Assembly (NCBI RefSeq): GCF_007830155.1
Contig: NZ_VLKY01000002.1
Location: 62,001 to 126,000, forward strand
Length of the DNA: 64,000 bases
Source of the DNA: Pseudomonas duriflava
GTDB lineage: Bacteria; Pseudomonadota; Gammaproteobacteria; Pseudomonadales; Pseudomonadaceae
Direction of reading: 5' to 3'
A model generated the notes under the pieces. It saw only the letters and a program-made list of their open reading frames with translations. It did no database searches and had not been told where the DNA came from. Of this stretch, positions 56,127-64,000 are shown one piece after another. The position numbers and the translations under genes are program-made. Within the stretch, counting starts at the first letter, position 1. Every line of letters starts with the position of its first letter.

Positions 56127-56543
56127 TTAGCCTCTGGAAAAGAGTCGATAACTGACGGTCCATGTGTCAAGCGAAGACCTGACGGCAACAACCATCACTG
56201 TATCCCTGTCGAGACCTGTGCACTGGTCGCAGGAAAATATCGTGGAAAGACGACTGCCATACACAGAGCCCCGCTCGAACCGCCACGATCGTTTGCATAA
56301 ATCCAGGCAGTTATGCAGGCAGTCCAAAATCTTCCAGCCGGCCGGCTCCTGCCATAACTGATGCTCGTCTGCAATCAAGCGATCCACACCATACCTCCCA
56401 AAAACCGTGCGATAGGCTTTGCTTCCCGCACTTACCCTGCCCTGCACATCGGGTATTGGATGACCGTACACCACGGTACGACTCTGTTCTTTCTTGACCC
56501 AATGAATAGGTGAAAATTTCGTTAAATGTCTACGGACAAGCAT
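56127..56543 (-). CDS. Possible hypothetical protein (138 aa)
   Basis: An open frame starting MLVRRHLTKFSPIHWVKK and ending SYRLFSRG, with a mixed hydrophobic and charged composition, six cysteines and several tryptophans (QLWQEPAGWKILDCLHNCLDLCKRSW). No family is recognised, and no signal peptide or membrane segment is evident. No ribosome site is visible before ATG 56543, and no other gene covers this 550-base stretch. It could be a true orphan gene, a remnant, or a chance frame in lower-GC DNA. Confidence 0.4.
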   Translation of the reverse strand: MLVRRHLTKFSPIHWVKKEQSRTVVYGHPIPDVQGRVSAGSKAYRTVFGRYGVDRLIADEHQLWQEPAGWKILDCLHNCLDLCKRSWRFERGSVYGSRLSTIFSCDQCTGLDRDTVMVVAVRSSLDTWTVSYRLFSRG

Positions 56544-56765
56544 GAGTTGACTGGAGGCTGCCCTTAAAAGAAAAGGTGACGAAACACCTAAGAAAGAACT
56601 TGAACGCGCATTTTGTACAAGTGTCGTACAAAGTGTTCGCGTCGCAGCGGCATGCCAGGATAAAGGTGTCAGGATCGCACCTGTAGACCCCTATTTACCT
56701 GGAGCGCTACCTCGGCCAGCCCCAGCAGACTCGAACTCCTGAAGGCACTACGGCAGAGGTCTCCT

Positions 56766-57068
56766 ATGAATGTTCATCAATTAACGCAACACGTGAAGAA
56801 CGGTGATGTACAAGAAATCAATCTTGTTTCCATGGAGGGCGGCTCCTATGTTCTTCATGCCTTGAAAGACAATGCGTCCTGCCCGATCGTAGATGCGAAA
56901 GGCGATACCTTGCATATCGCCTCGGTAGAAGAGGCGCGCAAATTCCTGTCTGACGTACCTGATGTTCAGCTCTACCTGGTCCAGCCGGCGGTCTATGAAG
57001 AAATGGTTGGCCAGCCCAGCGCGCCGTTGGATTCCCGCGAGCCGCTCCCGCTTCGCTCCAGTTTTTGA
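56766..57068 (+). CDS. DUF6482-type small protein (100 aa)
   Basis: A soluble protein beginning MNVHQLTQHVKNGDVQEINLVSMEGGSYVLHAL, then ADAKGDTLHIASVEEARKFLSDVP-type sequence, as in the small cytoplasmic proteins of pseudomonads annotated as DUF6482 or hypothetical. The C-terminal 20 residues are proline- and serine-rich. GGCAGAGGTCTCCT precedes the ATG. Function unknown. Confidence 0.75.
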   Translation: MNVHQLTQHVKNGDVQEINLVSMEGGSYVLHALKDNASCPIVDAKGDTLHIASVEEARKFLSDVPDVQLYLVQPAVYEEMVGQPSAPLDSREPLPLRSSF

Positions 57069-57217
57069 TACCCCGTAGCAAAGCAGGCTTTAAGCCCTGA
57101 TATAGAGCCGCCCATACCCGTCCGTGCCGCTTCGAGCTTGAACTTCTCGAAGCAGCAAGGTTACTAAATATTGTGGACGTAACGCCTCTCTGGGCCTGTA
57201 TATAAAAGGAGTTCACC

Positions 57218-57547
57218 GTGAGACAGCAGCAAGAGAACACAACAAAACGTAACAAGATAACCATGACTTACGTGGTTGCTCTTTCTATCGCCGGGCTGAT
57301 ACTTGCGCTTATCCTCATTAAATTCGTTCTGCCTCAGTCTGAAACGTTTGATGGCGATGCCGTGAAACAAAGACCACCTTTAAGCGACTTCATTACACAG
57401 GTGCAGGCAGAGGCGTGCCCGAACGAGACCTCACAAACACCTTCTCAAGACTGCCTGAACGCTCTCTCGGAGCGAGCCAAGGACGAGGGGTATGATCAAA
57501 GCGAAATCGTGAACTACCTGAAGCAGCGCTTCCCCGCTATTCCCTGA
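57218..57547 (+). CDS. Small single-pass membrane protein (109 aa)
   Basis: The GTG at 57218 is preceded by AAAAGGAG with good spacing. Residues 18-37 (YVVALSIAGLILALILIKFV) are a membrane helix; the rest is a periplasmic domain with two cysteines (EACPNET, DCLNALSERAKDEGYDQSEIVNYLKQRF). The latter looks like a helical hairpin closed by a disulfide. No known family. It is alone, upstream of an AT-rich gap. Confidence 0.7.
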   Translation: MRQQQENTTKRNKITMTYVVALSIAGLILALILIKFVLPQSETFDGDAVKQRPPLSDFITQVQAEACPNETSQTPSQDCLNALSERAKDEGYDQSEIVNYLKQRFPAIP

Positions 57548-58312
57548 TCAAGGCCTTAATTAGGTGAGCGCTCCAGCAGTTACCAAGAAAACCGCCCAAA
57601 TAAATAAAATCAGCTCAACTGTAATAAGCTGGCTGATTTTATTTATTATCCCGTATATTATTTAAAGCAATCTTTTTATTTTCATAAGTTTATTACATCA
57701 CCAAGCTTAACCTTTTAAACTAAAATCCATTACCCGCTGAAACTTATATACATATCATTTTTAGTTAAATGGCATTGACAGCCAAACTCTTGGCAAGCAA
57801 AGCGATTTCTTCACCTTAAAAACATCCTAGCCCGCTTACTTATTAAATCTATTAATAGAAAATTAATTTAATTTTATAGCTATAACTTCTTTCTATACTT
57901 GAGCGTTCTTTTATAACGTTTATTTACATATCTTTCAGAAAATCCGTTTTAATCCTGAGCACCTGTAGAGTCTTGAGATAGAGCATGAACGTCAAAGTCA
58001 GAGAAAACACTTGGCTTGCCTAGCTCATATATCACCAGCATGCAAGGTCTTTATTTTGTTGACTCTGTTCAATTCATCTCCTCACTTGTTCAAAAATCGT
58101 TCAGACACTCTGTGCAAAACTCCTGTTGAATAGCCGCATAAACTCCCCACGCCAACTTTGTCATCGCTCCGTAATAAATTCCTAACCATTCCGTCATTAT
58201 CCCTCGCAATACTGGCCCCGTTTTAAGTCGGGTTACTGGCCTTTATTCCAAGGCCTTTTCTGCCGGTAGCTTACGGATGGCCCGCGTCATCCCTTTAATA
58301 CGGAGAGTTATT
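57548..58312. other. AT-rich non-coding region before the porin gene
   Basis: About 760 bases with no acceptable coding frame and a very AT-rich block from 57590 to 57960. The right-hand part holds the Pho-box-like array at 58158-58197. AATACT at 58208-58213, placed about ten bases after the last repeat, fits a -10 element. A hidden small RNA cannot be excluded. Confidence 0.5.
58158..58197 (+). promoter_or_regulatory. Tandem Pho boxes upstream of the porin
   Basis: TTGTCAT (58158), CCGTAAT (58169), TCCTAAC (58180) and CCGTCAT (58191) are four heptamers at an exact 11-base period with AT-rich spacers. This matches two tandem 18-bp Pho boxes (CTGTCAT-N4-CTGTCAT); the first, second and fourth repeats are good and the third is weak. 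PhoB would activate the porin in low phosphate. Confidence 0.75.
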
Positions 58313-59581
58313 ATGCGTCTTGTTTCTACACGAACCGCAGCAGCCGTTTGCGGCAGCCTGTTGCTTGCCTTAAGCATCCCGGCCAACGCCGCGGTCGACG
58401 CCAAACTGCTGGACATGCTGAGGGCCAACGGTTCCATTACGCCCGCCCAGCATGCCGAGTTGAAGGCTGAACTGGCTCGCGAGACGCAAGCGACGCAGGC
58501 AGCCTCCAGCAACAGCCAGGCGGTTACGAAAGCAGACCTGACAGCATTCGAACAAAAGCTGGCTTGGGCAGCCAAGACGCAAATCAAGGGTGACGTTCGC
58601 CTACGCTACGAAAACGTAGATGCCGACACTAACGCCAGCGAACAGAGCCGCGAGCGCGTTCGCGCCCGTATCGGCTTCTACAGCGAGATCAATCCGCAGG
58701 TCGATGCTGGTGTACGTATCGCCACAGGCAGCAGTTCGGATCGTCGCTCGACCAACCAGAGCCTGGAAAATTACTTCAGCAAGAAAAGCATGTGGGTCGA
58801 CCTGGCCTACCTGGACTGGCACCCCACGGCAGTCAAGGACCTTCACCTGGTCGGCGGCAAGATGCTCCAGCCCTGGGTCAGCATGGGCGACGTGATCTGG
58901 GACGGCGACATCAATCCGGAAGGTTTCGCGGCCACTTACAAAATGCCGCTGGGCAGCACAGGCGCTGAAGTCTTCGGTAGCGCGGGTTACTACATTCTGG
59001 ACGATAACGTCGATGGCGATGGCGTCGAGTTCAGACACGACCTGAGCATGTACGCCGGCCAGTTGGGCACTCGCTTCGCGCTGACCGATGGCCTGAAGCT
59101 TACCTTGGGCGGCAGCGTGTACGCCTTTGATGGCGACAACAGTGAAAACGCCCAGGCAGCCCTGGCCGTCAACGGCAACACCACTACACAGTTCCGCCTC
59201 TATGAAGGCTTCGGTCAGCTTGACGTAACTACTCTCCCAGTCCCGCTGGCTGCCTATGGCCAGTATGTTGTCAACGACGATTCAGCAACCGATCAGGATA
59301 CCGCCTGGCTGGTGGGTCTGAAGAGCAAGGTGGGCAAGTTCGGCCTGGACTACAACTATCGTGACGTTCAGCGCGATGCTGTGATCGGCGCCTTTACCGA
59401 CTCTGACTTCGCTAATGGCTACACGGGTTCGCGCGGTCACAAGTTCAAGGTGGCCTACCAGATCGACAAGAACTTTGGGCTTGGTTTGACCTACTTCCTG
59501 GCCGAGTCCGATACTGCAGCCAGCAGCCGCACCGATGCAGACGTGAACACCCTGCAAGTAGACCTGGAAGCCAAGTTCTAA
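58313..59581 (+). CDS. Outer-membrane porin, putative porin (Porin_5-like) family
   Basis: A 422-residue protein. Signal peptide to about residue 25 (SIPANA); a short N-terminal coiled coil (LLDMLRANGSITPAQHAELKAELARET) typical of these porins; then a beta-barrel from DVRLRYENVDADTNASEQSRERVRARIGFYSEINPQ to the C-terminal aromatic residue (DLEAKF). The C-terminal Phe fits outer-membrane insertion. Pho boxes upstream suggest a role in phosphate or organophosphate uptake. It is not clearly OprP/OprO. The ATG at 58313 has GGAGAG five bases upstream. Confidence 0.88.
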   Translation: MRLVSTRTAAAVCGSLLLALSIPANAAVDAKLLDMLRANGSITPAQHAELKAELARETQATQAASSNSQAVTKADLTAFEQKLAWAAKTQIKGDVRLRYENVDADTNASEQSRERVRARIGFYSEINPQVDAGVRIATGSSSDRRSTNQSLENYFSKKSMWVDLAYLDWHPTAVKDLHLVGGKMLQPWVSMGDVIWDGDINPEGFAATYKMPLGSTGAEVFGSAGYYILDDNVDGDGVEFRHDLSMYAGQLGTRFALTDGLKLTLGGSVYAFDGDNSENAQAALAVNGNTTTQFRLYEGFGQLDVTTLPVPLAAYGQYVVNDDSATDQDTAWLVGLKSKVGKFGLDYNYRDVQRDAVIGAFTDSDFANGYTGSRGHKFKVAYQIDKNFGLGLTYFLAESDTAASSRTDADVNTLQVDLEAKF

Positions 59582-59608
59582 GGCTCTTTACGCAGCGGTA
59601 AGTACTAC

Positions 59609-59643
59609 CAGCGGCCAGACATCCTTCCGGAGTCTGGCCGCTG
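59609..59643 (+). terminator. Hairpin after the porin gene
   Basis: CAGCGGCCAGAC (59609-59620) pairs perfectly with GTCTGGCCGCTG (59632-59643), 12 bp with an 11-base loop, 28 bases after the stop. No T-run follows. Confidence 0.65.
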
Positions 59644-59695
59644 TGCTGCCAGAGGTCCGCTATAGTGCAGCACACGTATGGCCTTCTGCCTTCAT

Positions 59696-59713
59696 ATGTA
59701 ACCCCGCCGTCAT
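59696..59713 (+). promoter_or_regulatory. Candidate Pho box before the PstS-OmpA gene
   Basis: ATGTAAC-CCCG-CCGTCAT fits the Pho-box layout (two heptamers 11 bases apart), with the second repeat strong and the first weak. It sits 48 bases before the ATG and a TTTATGCT -10-like element follows. Confidence 0.5.
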
Positions 59714-59760
59714 ATCTCTCTTTTATGCTACCTGCGTCTCATTTTCGAGGTAGTACCTTT

Positions 59761-61134
59761 ATGTCATCTCTTCAGGACACCTATCGGCCCAGCCATACGA
59801 TTGCCTGGGTTATCCTGGCCTTTGTTTGCTATGCCCTGCCCTGGTCAGTATTGGCCGCGACGCTGCCTCTCCCGGCAAACGGCCAGCCCGCTCTCAGGAT
59901 TCATGGGTCTAATACTATCGGCGCACAGCTATCGCTGCTCATGGTTAGGGGATTTCTCAAAGAACAAGGGTTCGAGCGCGTAGTGAGTCAAAATGGTCTC
60001 CAGGAAAACGAACGTCTCGTGATCGGCACACGGGCAGATGGCAAAAGCGTGCGTATCGAAATGGCCGCACATGGCTCCAGTACCGGTTTTCAAGGTTTGA
60101 TAAGCGGTGAGGCGGATATCGCCGCCGCCTCGCGGCCGATCAAGAGCAGCGAAGCGTTAAAGCTGGAAAGCCTGGGAGACTCACGCGGCGCCGGATCCGA
60201 GCATGTGATCGGGATCGATGGCATCGCCATTATTGTCAATCCCGCTAATCCCCTGGCTTCACTTTCCACGGAAGACCTGGCTCGTGTGTTTTCGGGTGAC
60301 ATTCAGGACTGGAAAGCACTGCAGGGCCCGGCCGGACCGATTCATCTCTATGCCCGTGATGACAGGTCCGGAACCTTCGACACCTTCAAGGAGCTGGTCA
60401 TGGCATCCTCCGGGAAAAGCCTGGCCGCTACGGCGGAGCGTTTCGAATCCAACGACGCATTGTCTGCAGCAATCCTCAAGGACCCTAACGGCATCGGTTT
60501 TGTCGGCCTAGCTGCCATCGGCAAGGCCAAGACTTTGACCGTCTCGGATGGTCAGGCCTTGCCCTTGGCCCCGACGACCAACACCATTGCCACCGAGGAT
60601 TATCCCCTGTCGCGGCGTCTGTTCTTTTACACCCGCCCCCTCGAGACCAACCCGTGGGTAAAGGCTCTGGTTAGTTATGCCCAGAGCCCTGCCGGGCAAC
60701 AGTGGGTCAACCTGAGCGGCTTTGTAGCCCAGGAGATCATGGCGGTTCGCCCCGTAGTACCGTCTAACGCACCTGACAGCTACCAGGCGCTGACGACCAG
60801 CGCGCAGCGGCTGTCCGTTAATTTCCGGTTCGCCGAGGGAAGCGCCACCCTGGATAACAAGGCCAATCGCGATATCCAGCGACTTCTGGACTACCTCAAG
60901 CAAAACGACAAGCTGGATAAGAAGGTGACCCTGATCGGCTTCAGCGACACGAAGGAAAACCTCAAGCGGGCCGAGTTGTTATCTAAGCTGCGCGCCATGG
61001 CGGTTCGCCGGGAGCTGAATAAAGGCGGTGTGATCTTTCACGATATTGTTGGCCTCGGCGAAGCCCTTCCCGTGGCCTCGAATGCCAGCAATAACCGTTT
61101 GAAGAACCGTCGAGTTGAAGTGTGGGTGCATTGA
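59761..61134 (+). CDS. PstS-like phosphate-binding protein fused to an OmpA-like domain
   Basis: A 457-residue secreted protein. Residues 1-33 form a signal peptide. Residues 40-310 match PstS-type periplasmic phosphate-binding domains: LRIHGSNTIGAQL near 43, AAHGSSTGFQGLISGEADIAAASRPIKSSE and ARDDRSGTFDTFKELVM. From about 345 to 457 an OmpA C-terminal domain follows (LSVNFRFAEGSATLDNKANRDIQRLLDYLKQ, IGFSDTKENLKRAELLSKLRAMAV), which binds peptidoglycan. The protein should hold a phosphate-binding domain on the cell wall. No PstABC permease is nearby. ATG 59761 is chosen because it begins a normal signal peptide. Confidence 0.9.
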   Translation: MSSLQDTYRPSHTIAWVILAFVCYALPWSVLAATLPLPANGQPALRIHGSNTIGAQLSLLMVRGFLKEQGFERVVSQNGLQENERLVIGTRADGKSVRIEMAAHGSSTGFQGLISGEADIAAASRPIKSSEALKLESLGDSRGAGSEHVIGIDGIAIIVNPANPLASLSTEDLARVFSGDIQDWKALQGPAGPIHLYARDDRSGTFDTFKELVMASSGKSLAATAERFESNDALSAAILKDPNGIGFVGLAAIGKAKTLTVSDGQALPLAPTTNTIATEDYPLSRRLFFYTRPLETNPWVKALVSYAQSPAGQQWVNLSGFVAQEIMAVRPVVPSNAPDSYQALTTSAQRLSVNFRFAEGSATLDNKANRDIQRLLDYLKQNDKLDKKVTLIGFSDTKENLKRAELLSKLRAMAVRRELNKGGVIFHDIVGLGEALPVASNASNNRLKNRRVEVWVH

Positions 61135-61428
61135 GGAGCAGCTAACTTCCCTATGGCCGCAGCGTTATGCCTGAAAGACTGCGGCCTGGGACCGTCAGCC
61201 GTAACAACCGGAACCACACCTGAGCTAACTGTTGCCGGCAGCCGCAGCCAGAATCTCCTGCCCACACAGGTCATTCGATAATCGCATTGATTCTCGGTAC
61301 AGCAAGCCACCCCGAATGCCTGACCTTAGATTACAATCCGCGCCTCAGGCATGGATGCCGTCTAGTGCGCGTAGGTCCAGTGATTGGGTGAGCGCAAAGC
61401 CTATGACTGACCGTGACCGAGTAAACGC

Positions 61429-63318
61429 ATGCTGCCCGCCCCCCTACCCGTTAATGAACAAGCGCGCCTGCGCTTACTGCACAGCCTCGAGATCCTGGAT
61501 ACCCCTGCCGCAGAAACCTTCGACCGTATCACGCGGGTCGTAGCCGAAATGCTCAAGGTGCCTATTGCGCTGGTCTCGCTGGTGGATGAGCACCGGCAAT
61601 GGTTCAAGTCGAAAGTGGGTCTCGATATCGTCGAAACGCCCCGAAATCTTTCCTTCTGCGCATATGCCTTGCATGAGGAAGACATGCTGGTTATTGAGGA
61701 TGCCAAGGCCGACCAGCGTTTCACGGACAACCCTCTGGTGACGGGCACGCCGCATATCCGCTTCTATGCCGGCGTACCGCTCCGGATGTCCGGCGGGCTG
61801 GTCCTCGGCACGCTGTGTGCCATCGATAAAACACCCCGCTCGCTGACACCCAGCGCCCGGGCCGCACTCAAGGATCTGGCCCGTATCATCGAGCGGGAGC
61901 TGATCCAGCAAGAAACCATTAAAGATACGCGAATCGTACATGAGTATGACCGGCGTGCCCTGGCGGTAAGCGAGGCGCGCTTCGCGACTGCTTTTCACAA
62001 GACACCCACCGGCAAAGCCATCATCGACCTGAAGGGACACTTTATCGAGGTGAATCCGCGTCTGTGCGAGATGCTAGGCTACGCCCCAGAGGTCTTGCAG
62101 CAGAAAACGCTATCCGACATCACCCATTCCGAAGACCTGAGTCTTAGCCTGCAACTGGTCGATGAATTGCTGGCCGGTACGCGAGACACGTACATGCTGG
62201 AAAAGCGCTACCTCTGTCAGGACGGCACCTTTATCTGGGCCGAACTCAGCGTAGCGCTAGTTCGAGACGAAAACGCAGAGCCGCTGCATCTCCTCTCCGT
62301 TATTCAAGATGTCAGTGACCGCAAGCAAAGCGAGGCGTTGCTACACGATCACCAAATGGAGCTGGAGCGACGCGTAGTACAGCGAACCGCGGATCTGCAA
62401 AGCAGCCGCGAGACGTTGCAGGCCATCACGGACAACCTCCCGCTGCTCATCGCCCATGTTGATCGCACACTGTATTATCAATTTGCCAATGACATCTATC
62501 GTCAGATTTTTGGTATCGACCCTGTGAGCCTGGTGGGCAAGCCTTTGTCATCCATGCTGCACCCTGAGTTATATGAAGAGTTACTACCCTGTTTCCAGGC
62601 TGTTCTGGCAGGCGAGCGGGTGATACGCGACAACATCCGCTACAGCCTTCAGCAGGACCGCATCTGGTGCACCACCTATATCCCCGATATACGCCAGGGC
62701 GAGGTAGTAGGCTTTTATGTGATGTCGCAGGACGTGACCGAGCGCAAATTGGCTGAGAAAGTTCTTATCGACAAAGCCATGCTGGATCCGTTGACCGGCT
62801 TGCCTAATCGTCGTGCTCTGGGCGAAAAGCTGGAGCAGATAATCCATGCCGCGCAAACCGAGCAAATACCGTCCGCTATTTTCTTCATGGACCTGGACGG
62901 CTTCAAGGCCATCAATGATATGCACGGTCATGATGCAGGCGATGAAATCTTACGACAGGTTTCGCGCCGCTTGACGCAAACCGTCCGCCGAGATGATTTC
63001 GTCAGTCGCCTGGCCGGTGATGAATTTGTGATCGTGGCCAGCGGCATACCGTCACCCGGCATTGGCAGCCGTATCGCTGAAAGTATCTGCCAAGCCCTGG
63101 CCGTTCCCTTTCCATTGGATAACGGTTTCGCCAAGCTGGGCGCAAGCATTGGCATTACCTTGTGCCCCACAACCGGCGAGGTTTCGGCCGAGAACCTACT
63201 GGCCCAGGCCGACGCGGCCATGTACGAAGCCAAGCGCAAAGGCCGAAACAACCATCGCTTCGCCTCTCCGTTAGTGCACCCGGCCAAGCGTGCGTCAGCG
63301 GCCAAACATCCTGTGTAG
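61429..63318 (+). CDS. GAF-PAS-PAS-GGDEF diguanylate cyclase
   Basis: A 629-residue soluble signalling protein. GAF domain at 20-160 (ALVSLVDEHRQWFKSKVGLD), two PAS domains (around 185-300 and 330-450), and a GGDEF domain from about 455 (DPLTGLPNRRALGEKLE). The active-site loop reads AGDEF rather than GGDEF, a variant found in active cyclases, and RRDD five residues before it is an intact inhibitory (I) site. It likely makes c-di-GMP under control of the N-terminal sensors, whose ligands are unknown. It is alone on the plus strand. Confidence 0.92.
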   Translation: MLPAPLPVNEQARLRLLHSLEILDTPAAETFDRITRVVAEMLKVPIALVSLVDEHRQWFKSKVGLDIVETPRNLSFCAYALHEEDMLVIEDAKADQRFTDNPLVTGTPHIRFYAGVPLRMSGGLVLGTLCAIDKTPRSLTPSARAALKDLARIIERELIQQETIKDTRIVHEYDRRALAVSEARFATAFHKTPTGKAIIDLKGHFIEVNPRLCEMLGYAPEVLQQKTLSDITHSEDLSLSLQLVDELLAGTRDTYMLEKRYLCQDGTFIWAELSVALVRDENAEPLHLLSVIQDVSDRKQSEALLHDHQMELERRVVQRTADLQSSRETLQAITDNLPLLIAHVDRTLYYQFANDIYRQIFGIDPVSLVGKPLSSMLHPELYEELLPCFQAVLAGERVIRDNIRYSLQQDRIWCTTYIPDIRQGEVVGFYVMSQDVTERKLAEKVLIDKAMLDPLTGLPNRRALGEKLEQIIHAAQTEQIPSAIFFMDLDGFKAINDMHGHDAGDEILRQVSRRLTQTVRRDDFVSRLAGDEFVIVASGIPSPGIGSRIAESICQALAVPFPLDNGFAKLGASIGITLCPTTGEVSAENLLAQADAAMYEAKRKGRNNHRFASPLVHPAKRASAAKHPV

Positions 63319-63325
63319 CGCTGAT

Positions 63326-63356
63326 ACAAGGCGGCCCGGCACTTGAGCCGTCTTGT
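63326..63356. terminator. Hairpin between the GGDEF gene and the acetyltransferase
   Basis: ACAAGGCGGC (63326-63335) and GCCGTCTTGT (63347-63356) form a 10-bp stem with one wobble, between convergent genes. No strong T-run. Confidence 0.55.
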
Positions 63357-63375
63357 AAGAGAGCATCAACGGCTA

Positions 63376-64000
63376 TCAAGAGCCTGCTGAACCGTTGGCA
63401 ATTCTCGCCTGACAGTAGGCTTTGAAAGGCTCAAGGTCAGACGAACAGAGCAGTTTCGCTATTGAGCGCACCTCAGACTCTGGCCACTCCCACCATCGAC
63501 TGGCGAGAAGAAACTCACAGGTCTCATCATTGAACCGTTTTTTGATGACACGTGCTGGATTTCCGCCTACTACGGTATACGGAGGAACGTCCTTCGTAAC
63601 TACACTACCCGCCGCCACTACAGCACCGTGACCGATCTTGACCCCGGACAAGATGATCGCTTGGGAACATAGCCACACATCACTACCAACAATAATATCC
63701 CCATGCGTACCACCAAAATCAGGGACACCTTTCGCTTCTTCGATGAAAGCTGGAAAGGGAAAAGATGATAGCCAATCTGTTCGATGGTGACCGCCCAGAT
63801 AGAAATGCACGCCTTCTGCAATCGAGCAGTAATTGCCTATTTCCAGCGTCGAGCCTTCCTTCCAGTCGGATATGCAGGGACGGCCATACGTGCCTACACC
63901 AAACTGATAGCCGGGATAACGCCCCTGCATACGCGTCTGATTGCGCAGTAGCTTATTAGGCTCTTTCTTCTTTCGCTTGAAGAGTTGAGACAGGGAATCG
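63376..64000 (-). CDS. CatB-like hexapeptide-repeat O-acetyltransferase (5' end beyond window)
   Basis: A left-handed beta-helix acetyltransferase of the xenobiotic/CatB type: [49 protein letters not shown], with the catalytic His in GGHHRTDW, and the hexapeptide repeats [55 protein letters not shown]. An internal ATG at 63930 could be a start. However, the frame stays open to the window edge with a basic lead ([21 protein letters not shown]) that family members share, so the gene is probably cut by the edge. It may modify a surface sugar. Confidence 0.87.
   Translation of the reverse strand, partial: DSLSQLFKRKKKEPNKLLRNQTRMQGRYPGYQFGVGTYGRPCISDWKEGSTLEIGNYCSIAEGVHFYLGGHHRTDWLSSFPFPAFIEEAKGVPDFGGTHGDIIVGSDVWLCSQAIILSGVKIGHGAVVAAGSVVTKDVPPYTVVGGNPARVIKKRFNDETCEFLLASRWWEWPESEVRSIAKLLCSSDLEPFKAYCQARIANGSAGS

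Noticed and set aside
56109-56361. Plus-strand frames opposite the possible 138-residue gene.
   Set aside because: Short, no ribosome site and no family likeness; the minus-strand frame is slightly better and is listed with low confidence.

Overview
The window looks like a chromosomal stretch of a Pseudomonas-type gammaproteobacterium with moderate GC. The evidence is protein-level resemblance to genes known from P. aeruginosa: a GcsR-like enhancer-binding protein, a TriABC-like efflux operon with two adaptors, the bauR/bauA/bauC beta-alanine genes, a KauB/PuuC-type aldehyde dehydrogenase, a DctPQM TRAP transporter, and ydbH-ynbE-ydbL. No rRNA, tRNA, CRISPR array, prophage, transposase or plasmid gene was found. 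The content is mostly core metabolism, transport and regulation. Genes run off both edges: an FTR1-type iron permease on the left and a hexapeptide acetyltransferase on the right.

Layout. 1-5 kb: the FTR1 gene start, a yheS-mscS-lysE unit, a TIGR02444 protein and a periplasmic FKBP isomerase. 5-17 kb: an aldehyde dehydrogenase, the glycine cleavage genes transcribed gcvH-gcvP-gcvT, a five-PAS hybrid histidine kinase and gcsR. Upstream of gcvH lie a textbook sigma-54 promoter and GcsR-like 18-bp sites. 17-28 kb: ohrR, threonine aldolase, an M24 aminopeptidase, a LysR regulator and triABC. 28-36 kb: a DUF1127 protein, a GabP-like permease, a PhyH-type dioxygenase, a LEA14-like lipoprotein, an EamA transporter, a GNAT enzyme, an IalB-like protein, yjdM and an orphan lipoprotein. 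36-40 kb: dctPQM behind a second sigma-54 promoter with two phased dyads upstream. 40-52 kb: small genes (cold-shock/DUF1294 fusion, NYN/OST-HTH protein), the bau locus, a three-subunit membrane dehydrogenase of the gluconate 2-dehydrogenase type and a D-lactate/glycolate-type FAD oxidase. 52-64 kb: a DUF2628 protein, ydbH-ynbE-ydbL, small orphan genes, an AT-rich gap, a porin and a PstS-OmpA fusion that both carry Pho-box-like repeats, and a GAF-PAS-GGDEF protein.

How the parts fit. Several units feed amino-acid and organic-acid catabolism: glycine cleavage, threonine to glycine, GABA or amine aldehydes, beta-alanine via malonate semialdehyde, C4-dicarboxylate import, and periplasmic sugar or sugar-acid oxidation. 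Two of these look sigma-54 dependent. The porin and the PstS-OmpA protein look like a two-gene phosphate-scavenging pair under PhoB. No clearly new multi-gene system was recognised. The most rewarding leads are the regulatory architectures (gcv, dct, pho, GTAA array, bau dyad) and the unannotated small genes at 56-57.6 kb.
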